From: Streptomyces fragilis
GTDB taxonomy: Bacteria > Actinomycetota > Actinomycetes > Streptomycetales > Streptomycetaceae
Reading direction: 5' to 3'
NCBI RefSeq assembly: GCF_003112515.1
Contig: NZ_BEVZ01000012.1
Location: forward strand, 1 to 64,000
DNA: 64,000 bases
The notes beneath the pieces are model-generated. The model saw only the letters and a list, made by a program, of their open reading frames with translations, was not told the DNA's origin and searched no databases. Shown here piece after piece: positions 1 to 9,888 of the stretch. Both the position numbers and the translations under genes were made by a program. Numbering within the stretch: position 1 is the first letter of the stretch; every line of letters starts with the position of its first letter.

Positions 1-148
1 GGGCGCCCTGGCTTCGACGTCTGGCGGCGGTCAGCGGCTGGAAGGGACGGTAACGACCTCACGGGCAGCAGTGGTCGTTCTGAACGGTAGAGCAGTGAAC
101 CGCAGGCACACTCCCTCCTTCGATCCCAACGTAGGCGGGTGAGAAGGG

Positions 149-1192
149 ATGGGAATAGTGCACGGTAGAGATATTCCCCTCCCGCCAGTAGTCAAGCACC
201 TGCGTCCTGGAAGCACCCACGCTCTGCTCGACGGCTCCGGTCATCCCTACCGCTGGACCATCACCAGCCTGGCCTTCAAGGGCGAACACGACCCCGCCGG
301 GACCACTGCCACGTGGATCATCGGCGCCCCTGCCGCTCGCGCCGTCACTGCTCTGGAACGTCTCCAGCCGCCCGGTTCCGACCTGCTGTTCAGGGGCCTG
401 CGCCAACACTCCCGAGCCCGCCCCGGGGCAATGACCTTGCGCTCCAGCAATGAGCTGATCAACAACGTCATCACCTGGATCAACACCTACTGTCGCCACC
501 ATCACCGCACCGACACGATCCCCGACGTCAACGGCACCCCCTGGAACCTGACCGCCCGCCAGTTCCGCCGCACGCTGGCCTGGTACGTCGCCCGCCGCCC
601 CGGCGGCGTCATCGCAGGAGCGGTCCAATACCGCCACCTCGGGATCCAGATGTTCGAGGGCTACGCCGGCACCAGCGACTCGGGCTTCCGCGCCGAAGTC
701 GAAGCCGAACAGGCCATGCAACGCGGTGAACGCCTGCTCGCACTGGCCACCGACCACCAGCACGACCTGCGAGGCCCCGCCGCCGCAGAAGCTGCCGCCC
801 GCCTCTCCGACTTTCACCAGGGCATGGGCTTCACCGGCTCGGTCATTACCGACCCCCGCCGCCTGCGCCGCGTCCTGGCCCGCCACGACCCCGAGGTCTA
901 CCCCGGCACCTATGTCACCTGCGTCTTCAACCCCGACAAGGCCCTGTGCCGCCCCCGCGCCGCGCCGGATGGAGGCCGCGCGCTCCCGGTACCGCTGGAC
1001 TGCCGCCCGCTGGAGTGCCGCAACGTTGCGCTGACCGCCGACAACATCACCGCTCTCACCGCGCAGGCTGAGCGCCTCGACACCCGGCTCCGCACCCGAC
1101 CCGAGCTCGCACCCCTCCTGCACGCCGACCTTCAGCGGCGTCGCGACGCGATCCGAGCCTTTCTCGCCCCCGTCGGTGAGGCGGCCCAGTGA
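149..1192 (+). pseudogene. N-terminally truncated tyrosine recombinase (integrase) of a Streptomyces mobile element
   Basis: The 347-residue product matches the C-terminal half of the large actinobacterial tyrosine recombinases that travel with a DUF6262/TnpC-like partner. The catalytic box survives: QFRR and the LAWYVARRPGG stretch near residues 144-157, then a conserved His (QYRHLG) and the nucleophile region MFEGYAG near residue 174. A cysteine-rich tail follows (YVTC, ALC, LDC, LEC, residues about 260-295). The DNA-binding domain and first catalytic Arg that full-length relatives (about 700 residues) carry are missing: an in-frame TGA at 140-142 lies three codons upstream and nothing in 1-148 restores them. 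It overlaps the next gene by GTGA. It is probably a remnant, though the start of any full-length copy could lie outside the window in another frame. Confidence 0.75.
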
Positions 1193-1581
1193 CCGCCTAC
1201 AGCCGCCCCCTGCCGAGCCGAGCCGACGTTCGCGCAGCCGTCGACGCGCTGACCCAGGAGACCGGCAGGACTCCAAGCGTGCTGGCCCTGGCCACCCGCC
1301 TCGGCCTCGCCAACACCACCTTCCGCCGCAACTTCCCCGACGTCTGTACCGACCTAACCCCGACCGCACATGCTCCGGCCAGCGCGAACGGCGCCGTAGC
1401 ATACACCGAGATGAAAGCCGACAACGCGCGCCTGCGACGCGACAAACGCGATCTTGCCGCCCAACTTGAGGCCGCCGTCGCTGCCATCCAGCGCCTCAGC
1501 GTCGACAACGACCGCCTGCGCGCCGCCCTCCACGAGGCACGGGCCGTCACGCCGCTGCCCCGACGCAGGGAATCCCCGTGA
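1189..1581 (+). CDS. DUF6262/TnpC-like coiled-coil partner of the integrase
   Basis: This 130-residue protein starts with GTG overlapping the integrase stop (GTGA), the usual coupling in this element type. The N-terminal 40 residues look like a small helical DNA-binding segment (TPSVLALATRLGLANTTFRRNFP). Residues about 75-117 form a heptad-like coiled coil rich in Leu, Arg and Asp. Relatives are annotated as DUF6262 or TnpC-like and are thought to assist recombination; that role is inferred from the neighbour. Its 3' end overlaps the convergent regulator gene by 35 bp. With a truncated integrase upstream it is unlikely to act alone. Confidence 0.6.
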   Translation: MTAYSRPLPSRADVRAAVDALTQETGRTPSVLALATRLGLANTTFRRNFPDVCTDLTPTAHAPASANGAVAYTEMKADNARLRRDKRDLAAQLEAAVAAIQRLSVDNDRLRAALHEARAVTPLPRRRESP

Positions 1582-2308
1582 GAACGATCACGGTCACGAG
1601 CTGACGCCGCGGCGTCCGGACTGGGCCCAGGGACGCCGCCGGTCTGGAGGCCGGCGAAGTCGGTGTGGGCATGCTCGACGGCTTCGCGGTACGCCTCGCG
1701 CTGACGGCGTCGGGTGCGGTCCCGGCGACGGCGCGCAGGCGGGCGACGCAGGCGGTGATCTGACGGTCCCAGTCGGTGAACAGGGTGCGCGAGGCCGGGT
1801 GGAGGAAGGGGTAGCGGGCCAGGTTGCGGTGTTTGGCGGGCCAGTCCTCCAGTCCCGCGTACAGGGCGATGCCGCCAGGGTTCCAGGCGAGCATGTCCAT
1901 GCTGCGGCTGATGACGTAGGCCGGGTTCGGGCGCAGTGACTCCAGTAGCAGCTTCAGGTGGGGTCGCACGGTGCGGCTCGGGGCCGGCGGCGGTTCGGAG
2001 ACGTAGCGGGCGGCACGGGCGGCGAGCTCGCGCAGGTGCTGGTGTTTCTGGTCGTCCATGTGCAGGGCGCGGGCGAGCGAGTCGAGGACGGCGGGGCTGG
2101 GGCGGGTCTCCTTGCCGCGTTCCAGACGCACGTAGTAGTCGATGCTGATCCCGGCGAGAGTGGCCAGCTCCTCCCGGCGCAGACCGGGGGTGCGGCGGAT
2201 ACCGACGCCGACGCTGAGACCCACGTGCTCGGGACTGGTCTGGGTGCGGCGGGCGCGCAGGAAGCGACCCAGCTCGGCGCCCTCGCTGTGCGCGCTCGTC
2301 GAAGTCAT
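1547..2308 (-). CDS. XRE-family regulator with MmyB-like ligand domain, scrambled C-terminus
   Basis: The N-terminus carries a helix-turn-helix of the MmyB-associated XRE type (LGRFLRARR, then RTPGLRREELATLAGIS and YVRLERG, residues about 11-65). It leads into the MmyB-like LBD (PAYVISRSMDMLAWNP, then ARYPFLHPASRTLFTDWD). Start is the ATG at 2306-2308. After TAPDAVSAR (near 1690) the protein loses family similarity and becomes Pro/Ser/Thr-rich, while another minus-strand frame there has better codon use (it reads EAYREAVEHAHTDFAG). A frameshift or junction has therefore cut off roughly the last 50 residues. Such regulators usually control a divergent oxidoreductase gene, here the aldo/keto reductase at 2524. 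Confidence 0.7.
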   Translation of the reverse strand: MTSTSAHSEGAELGRFLRARRTQTSPEHVGLSVGVGIRRTPGLRREELATLAGISIDYYVRLERGKETRPSPAVLDSLARALHMDDQKHQHLRELAARAARYVSEPPPAPSRTVRPHLKLLLESLRPNPAYVISRSMDMLAWNPGGIALYAGLEDWPAKHRNLARYPFLHPASRTLFTDWDRQITACVARLRAVAGTAPDAVSARRTAKPSSMPTPTSPASRPAASLGPVRTPRRQLVTVIVLTGIPCVGAAA

Positions 2309-2523
2309 GACTCCAGTCTCACCCGCCGGGCACCCGCCACGCGGGCGGGAGGGGGGCCCTGTCGTTACCCCCGAAGAGCCCGCCCTGCCACACCGGAGCA
2401 ATCCGGGCGAAGGTGAATGAGGAAGACGCCGGCCCCTCGCGCCGCCCGGACTTCGACGGGCACGGCCTGCCGGATCGGGCAAGAGTGGGAGAGCAGGCGA
2501 AACCATGATCGGAAGAGGGCGAA

Positions 2524-3501
<978 letters not shown>

Positions 3502-3542
3502 CCCGGGCCCCGCAACGATCCCCGTTTGGAGCAGTACCCCTG

Positions 3543-4571
3543 ATGCGTGCAGCAGTGATGTACGGAGCCGGTGACGTCCGCGTCGAGGACCGGCCCGACC
3601 CGAAGATCGTTCAGCCCACTGACGCCGTGGTGCGCGTCGTCGCCTCCTGTGTGTGCGGCAGTGACCTGTGGCCTTATGCGTCGATGCCCGCCACCGGCAC
3701 CGGCCGCCCCATGGGCCGGGAGTTCCTCGGCGTCGTCGAGGAGACCGGCACGGACGTGACCGGCCTGAAGACCGGTGATCTGGTCGTCGCCCCGTTCACC
3801 TACAGCGACAACACCTGCGACTACTGCGCCAAGGGCCTGCACATCTCCTGCCGCAACGGCGGCCGGTACGGCTTCGACGGCGTCGACGGAGGGCAGGGCG
3901 AAGCCGTCCGCGTCCCGTACGCGGAGGGCACCCTGGTGAAGCTGCCGGTGGCCTCCGACTCCGCGCTGCTGCCGTCGCTCCTGGCGCTGTCGGACGTGAT
4001 GACCACCGGCCACCACGGCGCCGTCACCGCCGGCGTCGGCCGCGGCGACACCGTGCTGGTGGTCGGGGACGGCGCGGTCGGCATGTGCGCGGTGATCGCC
4101 GCGAAGCGGCTGGGGGCCGAGCGGATCGTGCTCGCCGGCCGCCACGAGGCCCGCACCGGCCTGGGCCGTGAGTTCGGCGCCACCGATGTGGTCGCCGAGC
4201 GCGGCGAGGAGGGCATCGTCCGCATCCGCGAGCTGACCGGCGGCGTGGACAAGGTCATCGAGGCCGTCGGCACCCGCCAGGCTCTCGACACCGCGCTCGG
4301 CGCGGTCCTGGACGGCGGCACCATCAGCCGCCTGGGCGTCCCCCAGTACGAGCAGGGACCGATCGGCCCGGCCGAGTTCATGCGCAACATCACCCTGACC
4401 GGCGGCGCCAGCCCCGCCCGCGCCTACATCCCGGACCTGCTGCCCGACGTCCTGGACGGCACCATCACCCCCGGCCGCGTCTTCGACCAGGAATTCACCC
4501 TCGACCGGACACCGGACGCCTACCGGGCCATGGCCGACCGCCAGGTCCTCAAGGCCCTCCTCCGCCGCTGA
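3543..4571 (+). CDS. zinc-dependent alcohol dehydrogenase family protein with altered zinc ligand
   Basis: A 342-residue medium-chain dehydrogenase/reductase. The N-terminal catalytic domain has Cys38 (CVCGSDLW) and the structural-zinc lobe CDYC...C near residues 96-107. The Rossmann domain has [13 protein letters not shown] near residues 167-180. In most relatives the second catalytic zinc ligand is the His of a GHEF motif; here the motif is GREF (Arg59). Either the metal is bound differently or the enzyme is zinc-poor and acts like a quinone reductase. It lies 41 bp after the first aldo/keto reductase and 35 bp before the second, in one transcription unit. It should reversibly oxidise alcohols with NAD(P)+; substrate unknown. 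Confidence 0.85.
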   Translation: MRAAVMYGAGDVRVEDRPDPKIVQPTDAVVRVVASCVCGSDLWPYASMPATGTGRPMGREFLGVVEETGTDVTGLKTGDLVVAPFTYSDNTCDYCAKGLHISCRNGGRYGFDGVDGGQGEAVRVPYAEGTLVKLPVASDSALLPSLLALSDVMTTGHHGAVTAGVGRGDTVLVVGDGAVGMCAVIAAKRLGAERIVLAGRHEARTGLGREFGATDVVAERGEEGIVRIRELTGGVDKVIEAVGTRQALDTALGAVLDGGTISRLGVPQYEQGPIGPAEFMRNITLTGGASPARAYIPDLLPDVLDGTITPGRVFDQEFTLDRTPDAYRAMADRQVLKALLRR

Positions 4572-4606
4572 ACCCGCCCCCGCCTCCAGCGAAGGACATC
4601 CCGCTC

Positions 4607-5458
4607 ATGCAGACCGTCACCCTCAACAACGGCGTCGAAATGCCGCTCCTCGGCTTCGGCGTCTACCAGGTCCCCGCCGAGGACACCGAGCGCGCCGTCT
4701 CCGAGGCCCTGGCCGCCGGCTACCGCCTGCTGGACACCGCCGCCGCCTACGGCAACGAAGAAGCCGTCGGCCGCGCCATCAAGTCCAGCGGCATCGCGCG
4801 CGAGGAGCTGTTCGTCACCACCAAGCTGTGGGTCCAGGACGCCCCTGCCCAGGAGAACACCCGCCGCGCCTTCGAGACGTCCCTGACCAAGCTGGGCCTG
4901 GACCACCTCGACCTGTACCTGATGCACCAGCCCTTCGGCGACGTCTACGGCCAGTGGCGTGCCATGGAGGCGCTCAACCGCGAGGGCCTGACGAAGGCGA
5001 TCGGCGTCGCCAACTTCTACCCCGACCGTCTGCTCGACCTGATCATCAACAACGAGATCACCCCGCAGGTCAACCAGATCGAGACCCACCCCTTCTTCCA
5101 GCGCGCCGACTACCAGGACCTCATGCGCGAGCACAGCGTGCAGATCCAGTCCTGGGGCGGCTTCGCCGAAGGCAAGAACGACCTGTTCACCAACCCGCTG
5201 CTCGCCGGGATCGGCAAGGAGTACGGCAAGTCCGTCGCCCAGGTCGTGCTGCGCTGGCTCACCCAGCGCGGCGTCGTCGCCATCCCCAAGTCGGTGCGCG
5301 CCGAGCGCATGGCCGAGAACTTCGACGTCTTCGACTTCCAGCTCACCGACGAACAGATGGCACAGATCGCCACCCTCGACACCGGCAGCTCCCTGTTCTT
5401 CGACCACCACGACCCCGAGATGGTCAAGTGGCTCGCCGGGCGCCGTCTGGACAGCTGA
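4607..5458 (+). CDS. aldo/keto reductase (2,5-diketo-D-gluconate reductase-like, AKR5)
   Basis: 283 residues, with the classic AKR signature [18 protein letters not shown] and tetrad Asp43, Tyr48, Lys73 (VTTKLW) and His107 (YLMHQPFG). [19 protein letters not shown] near the C-terminus is the cofactor-binding strand typical of AKR5/YvgN-type enzymes. An RBS-like GCGAAGGAC precedes the ATG. It is the third gene of the redox run. It is unlike the first aldo/keto reductase in subfamily, so the operon holds two different carbonyl reductases rather than a duplication. A glyoxal or methylglyoxal reductase role is plausible but inferred. Confidence 0.88.
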   Translation: MQTVTLNNGVEMPLLGFGVYQVPAEDTERAVSEALAAGYRLLDTAAAYGNEEAVGRAIKSSGIAREELFVTTKLWVQDAPAQENTRRAFETSLTKLGLDHLDLYLMHQPFGDVYGQWRAMEALNREGLTKAIGVANFYPDRLLDLIINNEITPQVNQIETHPFFQRADYQDLMREHSVQIQSWGGFAEGKNDLFTNPLLAGIGKEYGKSVAQVVLRWLTQRGVVAIPKSVRAERMAENFDVFDFQLTDEQMAQIATLDTGSSLFFDHHDPEMVKWLAGRRLDS

Positions 5459-5554
5459 ACGCCTCACCCCTGCCCGTCGCCGGCCGCGGGTGCCCTCAAG
5501 GCGAATGCCCGGGGCGCCCGCCCGGCTTCCACGGTTCACCGGGAGCCGCCCACC

Positions 5555-6256
5555 TTGATCCCGCCGCAGCACCACGGCGCCCTGCCGGGCCGGCGCACCG
5601 TTCTGCGCGGCGCGCTGCTGACCGCAACCGCCGCTTTGAGCGCGCCCCACCTGGCGGGCTGCTCACCGTCCTCACCTCGGTCCGGCACCCCCACCGCCTC
5701 CCAGCCCGCCACGAGGAGCGGAAGCAACGTGAAACGAGTCCTGCTGGCCTACTTCTCCCGCCCGGGCGAGAACTACTACTACGGCGGCCGCACCGACCTG
5801 AAGGTCGGCAACACCGAGGTGCTCGCCAACAAAATCGCCGACCGCACCGCCTGCGACACCTACCGCATCCAGGCCGCCGACCCCTACCCTCACGACTACG
5901 ACGCGACCGTGAAGCGCAACGTCCGCGAGCAGGACACCGACGCCCGCCCGGCCATCGAAGGCCGCCTGCCCTCCCTCGACGACTACACCACCATCCTCCT
6001 GGCCAGCCCCATCTGGAACGTCCGAGCCCCCATGATCATGACGACGTTCACCGAAGCCCTCGACTTCCGCGGCAAGACCGTCCACCCGGTCACCACCTAC
6101 GCCATGAGCGGCCTGGGCACCACCGAACGCGACTACGCCGCCTCCTGCCCCAGCGCGACCATCGCCGAGGGCCTCGCGGTACGCGGCGAAGAGGTCAAGG
6201 ACGCCGACACCGAAGTCGCAGCATGGCTGCGACGCATCGGGCTGCCCACCCGGTGA
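5555..6256 (+). CDS. exported flavodoxin-like lipoprotein
   Basis: The product has 233 residues and a TTG start with GGGAG about 9 bases upstream. The N-terminus looks like a Tat signal joined to a lipobox: GRRTVLRGALL near residues 12-22 and LAGC with Cys36. A flavodoxin domain follows from VKRVLLAYFSRPGENYYYGG, including the TEVLANKIA FMN-phosphate loop and LASPIWNVRAPMIM. This domain is the flavodoxin_4 type found next to reductases. As the last gene of the run it may carry electrons to or from the outer membrane face, which is inferred. A shorter cytosolic form could start at a GTG near 5731 (VKRV). Confidence 0.75.
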   Translation: MIPPQHHGALPGRRTVLRGALLTATAALSAPHLAGCSPSSPRSGTPTASQPATRSGSNVKRVLLAYFSRPGENYYYGGRTDLKVGNTEVLANKIADRTACDTYRIQAADPYPHDYDATVKRNVREQDTDARPAIEGRLPSLDDYTTILLASPIWNVRAPMIMTTFTEALDFRGKTVHPVTTYAMSGLGTTERDYAASCPSATIAEGLAVRGEEVKDADTEVAAWLRRIGLPTR

Positions 6257-6274
6257 CCGGTCCGACCGGGGACG

Positions 6275-6574
6275 TCACGGCTGCTCGCCGTCCTCGTCAC
6301 CGTCCTCGGACGCATCCGGTCCACGGAAGGGACGCAGGCCCTGGCCGGGGCCGCTGGCCTTGATGTTGAACAGGTAGCGGCCCAGGAAGTTGATGTGCCG
6401 GTCCTTGAGCGGGGACAGGCGGGCGACGTCCTCGTCCTTGATGTCGTGGCCCTCGGCGCGGAGCCGGGCCACGGCGGCGTCCAGATAGCGGGTGTTCCAC
6501 AGGACGACGGCGTTGAGGACCAGGCCGAGGGCGGCGAGCTGGTCCTCCTGGCCCTCGCGGTACTTCTTCGGCAA
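6275..6574 (-). pseudogene. C-terminal fragment of a Tn3-family transposase
   Basis: The readable part (YREGQEDQLAALGLVLNA, VVLWNTRYLDAAV, DVARLSPLKDRHINFLGRY) is the conserved C-terminal tail of Tn3-family DDE transposases, which are normally about 1000 residues. Only about 95 residues are left, with no start of its own. Directly upstream (6575-6605) the frame is broken. It marks a past Tn3-type insertion between the redox operon and the ligase fragment. Confidence 0.8.
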
Positions 6575-6608
6575 GCACCTCAGCGTCTGAGAAACGCACC
6601 ATCACTGT

Positions 6609-6634
6609 GAGGGGCCCGGCGAGCCGGACCCCTC
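6609..6634. terminator. strong hairpin, 12-bp arms, between transposase and ligase remnants
   Basis: GAGGGGCCCGGC pairs with GCCGGACCCCTC across a GA centre, with one mismatch. It lies just downstream of the minus-strand ligase fragment, so it could end that transcript. It could also be part of the Tn3 remnant edge. Confidence 0.4.
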
Positions 6635-6775
6635 AGCGCGTCGGAAGCCGCCCGTCGCTCAGGTTCCGGCCTGCACTGGCCGGATCGGCGGCCAGGCGCC
6701 GGTGACCGCTGGCAAGCCATCGGGCAGATCGGCCGGTCGGCCGCTTCCGGTCAATCGGTCGACTTCGAACCCTGG

Positions 6776-7330
6776 CTACAACACGCCTTCGATCCCGACG
6801 GCTCCCCACGCCGGGGCGAGCCAGGCCAAAGCGGTGTCGCGGTCCGTGGTCGCCGGGCACAGAGAGAACCGGCCGGCCAAGACGCCGCGCTCGAAGAGGC
6901 TGACCAGGGTGTCGCGCCGCGAGTGGTACGGCTCGCTGAGGAGCGACCGACCCGCGAGTTCCAGGATGTCGAAGACGACGAGATGCGCCGGATGTTCGAC
7001 CGCCGCCGTCCGGGCGCCCGCACCACGACGGCGAGCCCGGGACTGGAGGGCGCTGAAATCCAGGCGGCCCCCGGAGGCAACGACGCACTCTCCGTCGAGA
7101 ACCGTGACCCCCGGAAGGGCACGAGCGGCGGCGGCAAGGTCAGGGAAGGCCGGCGTGAGGTCGCTGCCGTTCCGCGACTGCAGGTGGGCGCGGCCGGGCC
7201 CGGCGAAGAGGAGGGCTCGGTAGCCGTCGGCCTTCTGTTCGTACGCCAGACCGCCCGGCAAGGCCGCGTCTCGGGGCAGCTCATCACGCGCTACGGCGAG
7301 CATCGGCTGGATCGGAGGATCGAGAGGCAC
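6776..7330 (-). pseudogene. truncated ATP-dependent DNA ligase (adenylation domain only)
   Basis: 184 residues match the N-terminal part of the LigC/LigB-type ATP-dependent ligases common in Streptomyces (about 310-350 residues). The nucleotidyl-lysine motif KADGYR is present at Lys33. So are VLDGECVVA (motif III region), LVVFDILEL and WGAVGIEGVL (motif IV region). The reading frame hits TAG right after motif IV, so motif V (the VxVK-like lysine) and the OB-fold are missing. The sequence downstream (6633-6775) does not resume the family in any frame I checked. It should not seal nicks; probably a deletion remnant from the nearby transposition. Confidence 0.8.
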
Positions 7331-7586
7331 ACCACAGCTCTACGCCTGATCAGCCTGTGTCGCAGCTCGAGCCACCTGCCCCACCCGCCCGTCGGAGGAC
7401 CCGGCTGACCGCACGACGAGACCTCCGCCCGGCAACCGGCCTGTCGCGCGATTCGGCCAGTTCGGCGGCTTTGTGCCATTCATGGGCAACCAGCCCGCGA
7501 CCGCATCGCGATGCCGCTACACAAGAGACTGGCGGCGGCGTCCCGTCGTCGGGGGTGAGGGCTGGCCTGTGGGGAGGGCGGAGCGG

Positions 7587-7796
7587 TTGTTGACCATCAA
7601 CGTGACGGTTCTGCTGGCAGTCATCGTCGTTCTGCGGCTGAGGCGCCGTACCCAGGCGCGCAGTCGTTCCGACGAGAAGCTCACCGTCGTGATCGTTCTG
7701 GCGTTGGGGGTTCTGATCGCTCCCACCGCGGCCGGTCAGGGGATCTTGGACATTCTGGGACAGTTGGCGAGCGGCGTCACTCAGGCCAGCCGATGA
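7587..7796 (+). CDS. small membrane protein upstream of Mrr-like nuclease
   Basis: This 69-residue frame begins with TTG (7587 or 7590) behind GGGAGGGCGGAG. It has one hydrophobic helix at the start (INVTVLLAVIVVLRL), a basic turn RRRTQARSR, and a second hydrophobic helix (LTVVIVLALGVLIAPTAAG). Small two-helix proteins of this kind are found in actinobacterial integrative elements next to nuclease genes. It ends about 50 bp before the nuclease start, so co-transcription is likely. A longer reading upstream of the TTG is possible but has poor composition. Confidence 0.5.
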   Translation: MLTINVTVLLAVIVVLRLRRRTQARSRSDEKLTVVIVLALGVLIAPTAAGQGILDILGQLASGVTQASR

Positions 7797-7845
7797 CGCC
7801 CTCCGGCGCGGGCTGCGGATCACGTGTGCGGGGAGCGAGGCAGTG

Positions 7846-8535
7846 ATGGCGGCACGTCAATGGCACCGGCGCCTGAAGAAGCGGACTCGGCGGCAGCTGC
7901 AGAGCTGGGGAGCCCTGGCGGCGTCCCTCACCGCCGTAGCGGTCGCCGCGAACTGGTCGACAGTCTGGCCGATTCTGGTGGCTCTCCTCGCGGCGGCCGC
8001 GGTGGGCGGGACAGGCTGGGCGCTGCTGCGTGCGCACCGTCACGCCGTCGGCCAGGACCGCTTGTGGCGGGCGCAGGAGGAGGCCCGGGCGCGCGAATTG
8101 TCCATGGCCGAGGTGGACGCCTTGTCGTGGCAGGAGTTCGAGACGTACATCGCAGAGCTGTGCCGGCGGGACGGCAGCACCAGAGTGGTCGTCAGCGGTA
8201 AGAGCGGCGACCTGGGCGCGGACGTCGTCGGCTACTTGGCCGACGGCCGGAAGCTGGTCGTGCAGTGCAAGAAGTACGCACCGCACCGGAGTGTGTCGTC
8301 CCAGGACATGCAGAAGTTCGTCGGCACAGCGCGCCTCGAGCACGGCGCGGACGTCGCGGTATTCGTCACCACCGGCCGCGCGTTCACCAAGGCCGCGCTG
8401 GCGTTGGCGTTGCGGCAGGACATCGTGGCTCTGCATCGCGATCTGCTGGGCGCCTGGGTCAAGGGCGCGCACCTGGACACACTGATCCCGTTGAACGGCA
8501 GGGGTGGCGGCACCGGACGGCGCGCTGCTTCCTGA
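7846..8535 (+). CDS. membrane-anchored Mrr-like restriction endonuclease
   Basis: 229 residues; ATG at 7846 (a GTG lies one codon earlier) behind GGGAGCGAGG. Residues about 20-65 form two hydrophobic helices. A Mrr_cat/PD-(D/E)XK domain follows: FETYIAELCRRDG, then GDLGADVVGYLADGR and LVVQCKKYAPH, giving the Asp and Q-x-K catalytic motif near residues 122-145. VAVFVTTGRAFTKAA is the final core strand. Mrr-type enzymes cut modified or foreign DNA. The two helices should tether this one to the membrane, where incoming DNA enters. It sits alone with the small membrane protein and has no methyltransferase beside it, which suits a modification-dependent or conjugation-limiting nuclease (inference). 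Confidence 0.8.
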   Translation: MAARQWHRRLKKRTRRQLQSWGALAASLTAVAVAANWSTVWPILVALLAAAAVGGTGWALLRAHRHAVGQDRLWRAQEEARARELSMAEVDALSWQEFETYIAELCRRDGSTRVVVSGKSGDLGADVVGYLADGRKLVVQCKKYAPHRSVSSQDMQKFVGTARLEHGADVAVFVTTGRAFTKAALALALRQDIVALHRDLLGAWVKGAHLDTLIPLNGRGGGTGRRAAS

Positions 8536-8573
8536 CGACGGCACGCGTTGCCTGTGCGGACCGCCGCCGCGAC

Positions 8574-9620
8574 TCAGACCAGATCGGACGGGTCCGTGTT
8601 CGCTCCGCACAGCACGACGCACACCTTCTCCCCGGGCGCCGGCCTGTAGCTGGTCCCGGGGATCACCGCCCGCTCGGAGGCCGGAAGCATGTCCGCCTCC
8701 GGCGTACAGCGGTCCTCAGCGAGCAGGGCCGCGAGGGCTGTCGCCGCTCCGTGTTCGACCGCCAGGCGCCGGTGGTCCCACAGCGCTTGCCGAGCCCGCA
8801 CGATGCCGTCGTCCGGCACGAGCACCGACAGCACGTTGTCCTGCAGTGCGGCCCGCAGCGCCGTCTCGGACGTGCGGCGGGCGCCGAGCGAGTCCGCGGC
8901 CACCAAGTCCACCGTGACGTCGACCACGTGGCCGGCGACCCGCGCTGCCGCCAGGGCCTGGCAGTTCTCGGGCTCCACGGCCACGGTGCGAACTCCGTGG
9001 TGCTGGGCGGCGGTCGCGACTCCGGCGAACAGCCCGCCGCCGCCGACCGCGACCACCACGGTGTCAAGGTCGGGGATCTGCTGAAGGATCTCCTCGAGGA
9101 GCGTTCCAGCGCCGGCTGCGATAAGGGGGTGGTCGTAGGCGTGGGAGGCGAGCGCCCCGGTCTCGGCGGCGTGCGCCTCGCAGGCGGCGAGCGCGTCGGC
9201 GTACTCGGCTCCGACCAGGCGCACTTCCGCGCCGTAGGACCGCAGCCGTGCCACCTTGACCTCCGGCGCGGTCGCGGGGAGGAACACCACCGCCGGTACG
9301 TCGTGCTGCTGGGCGGCCCAGGCGCACGCCAGGCCGGCGTTCCCGCCGGAGGCGATCGTGACGCCGGCGGCGGGCAAGGTGCCCTCTTCCCGGTGCGCCG
9401 CGAGGAAGTTCCACGTGCCGCGCGCCTTGAAACTCCCGGTGTGCTGCATGAACTCCAGCGCCAGCCACACCCGGCACGGCTCGTCCGGCCGGTCGTCGAG
9501 CGGATCGCGTCGGGCGGTGCGGACGGCGGCCGCGTCCAGCTCGGTGACGGTCACGGGCCGGACGTGCCCGCGGACGCGGTCGGCTGCGGCCTTGACGTCG
9601 CCGTGGGAGAGAGGGGTCAT
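8574..9620 (-). CDS. PLP-dependent serine/threonine dehydratase-like protein
   Basis: 348 residues of fold-type II PLP enzyme. The PLP lysine is Lys65 in FMQHTGSFKARG, the substrate loop is IASGGNAG near residue 90, and the phosphate-binding loop is VGGGGLFAG near residue 195. These motifs fit a threonine/serine ammonia-lyase or racemase that makes 2-oxo acids. There is no C-terminal ACT regulatory domain, so it is the catabolic or housekeeping short type. It converges on the nuclease gene with a 38-bp gap and appears to be a single-gene unit. Confidence 0.85.
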   Translation of the reverse strand: MTPLSHGDVKAAADRVRGHVRPVTVTELDAAAVRTARRDPLDDRPDEPCRVWLALEFMQHTGSFKARGTWNFLAAHREEGTLPAAGVTIASGGNAGLACAWAAQQHDVPAVVFLPATAPEVKVARLRSYGAEVRLVGAEYADALAACEAHAAETGALASHAYDHPLIAAGAGTLLEEILQQIPDLDTVVVAVGGGGLFAGVATAAQHHGVRTVAVEPENCQALAAARVAGHVVDVTVDLVAADSLGARRTSETALRAALQDNVLSVLVPDDGIVRARQALWDHRRLAVEHGAATALAALLAEDRCTPEADMLPASERAVIPGTSYRPAPGEKVCVVLCGANTDPSDLV

Positions 9621-9888
9621 CGGTGTGCTCCGGTGGCAGCGGTAGGGCGGCGCGAGGACTGCATCATCGCGCCCTTGGAGAACGATCGGCGCGGCCTGGA
9701 GGAAACCGCTGCGTCACCAGCCTCCTCATCTCCGGCCGAACCGCTCAACATCCGGCGCCTCTACTCTTCAGCGGGGTGTGCGTGCCCACCTCACCGGGGG
9801 CACGGGGTGGGCCGGCGCCGTGACAGCAAACCGGCCACAAGAGGCAATTCGGCTGCAGCAGATGGAGGCGGGCTGGCAGCATCGGGGC

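Noticed and set aside
1-148. Missing N-terminal part of the integrase
   Set aside because: All three plus-strand frames contain stops in this stretch and none resembles the recombinase core-binding domain.
6776-7330. Functional DNA repair ligase
   Set aside because: The protein stops after motif IV and lacks motif V and the OB-fold.
8574-9620. Biosynthetic gene cluster with the methyltransferase and SDR
   Set aside because: No synthase, transporter or pathway-specific regulator is present, and strands and gaps do not suggest an operon.
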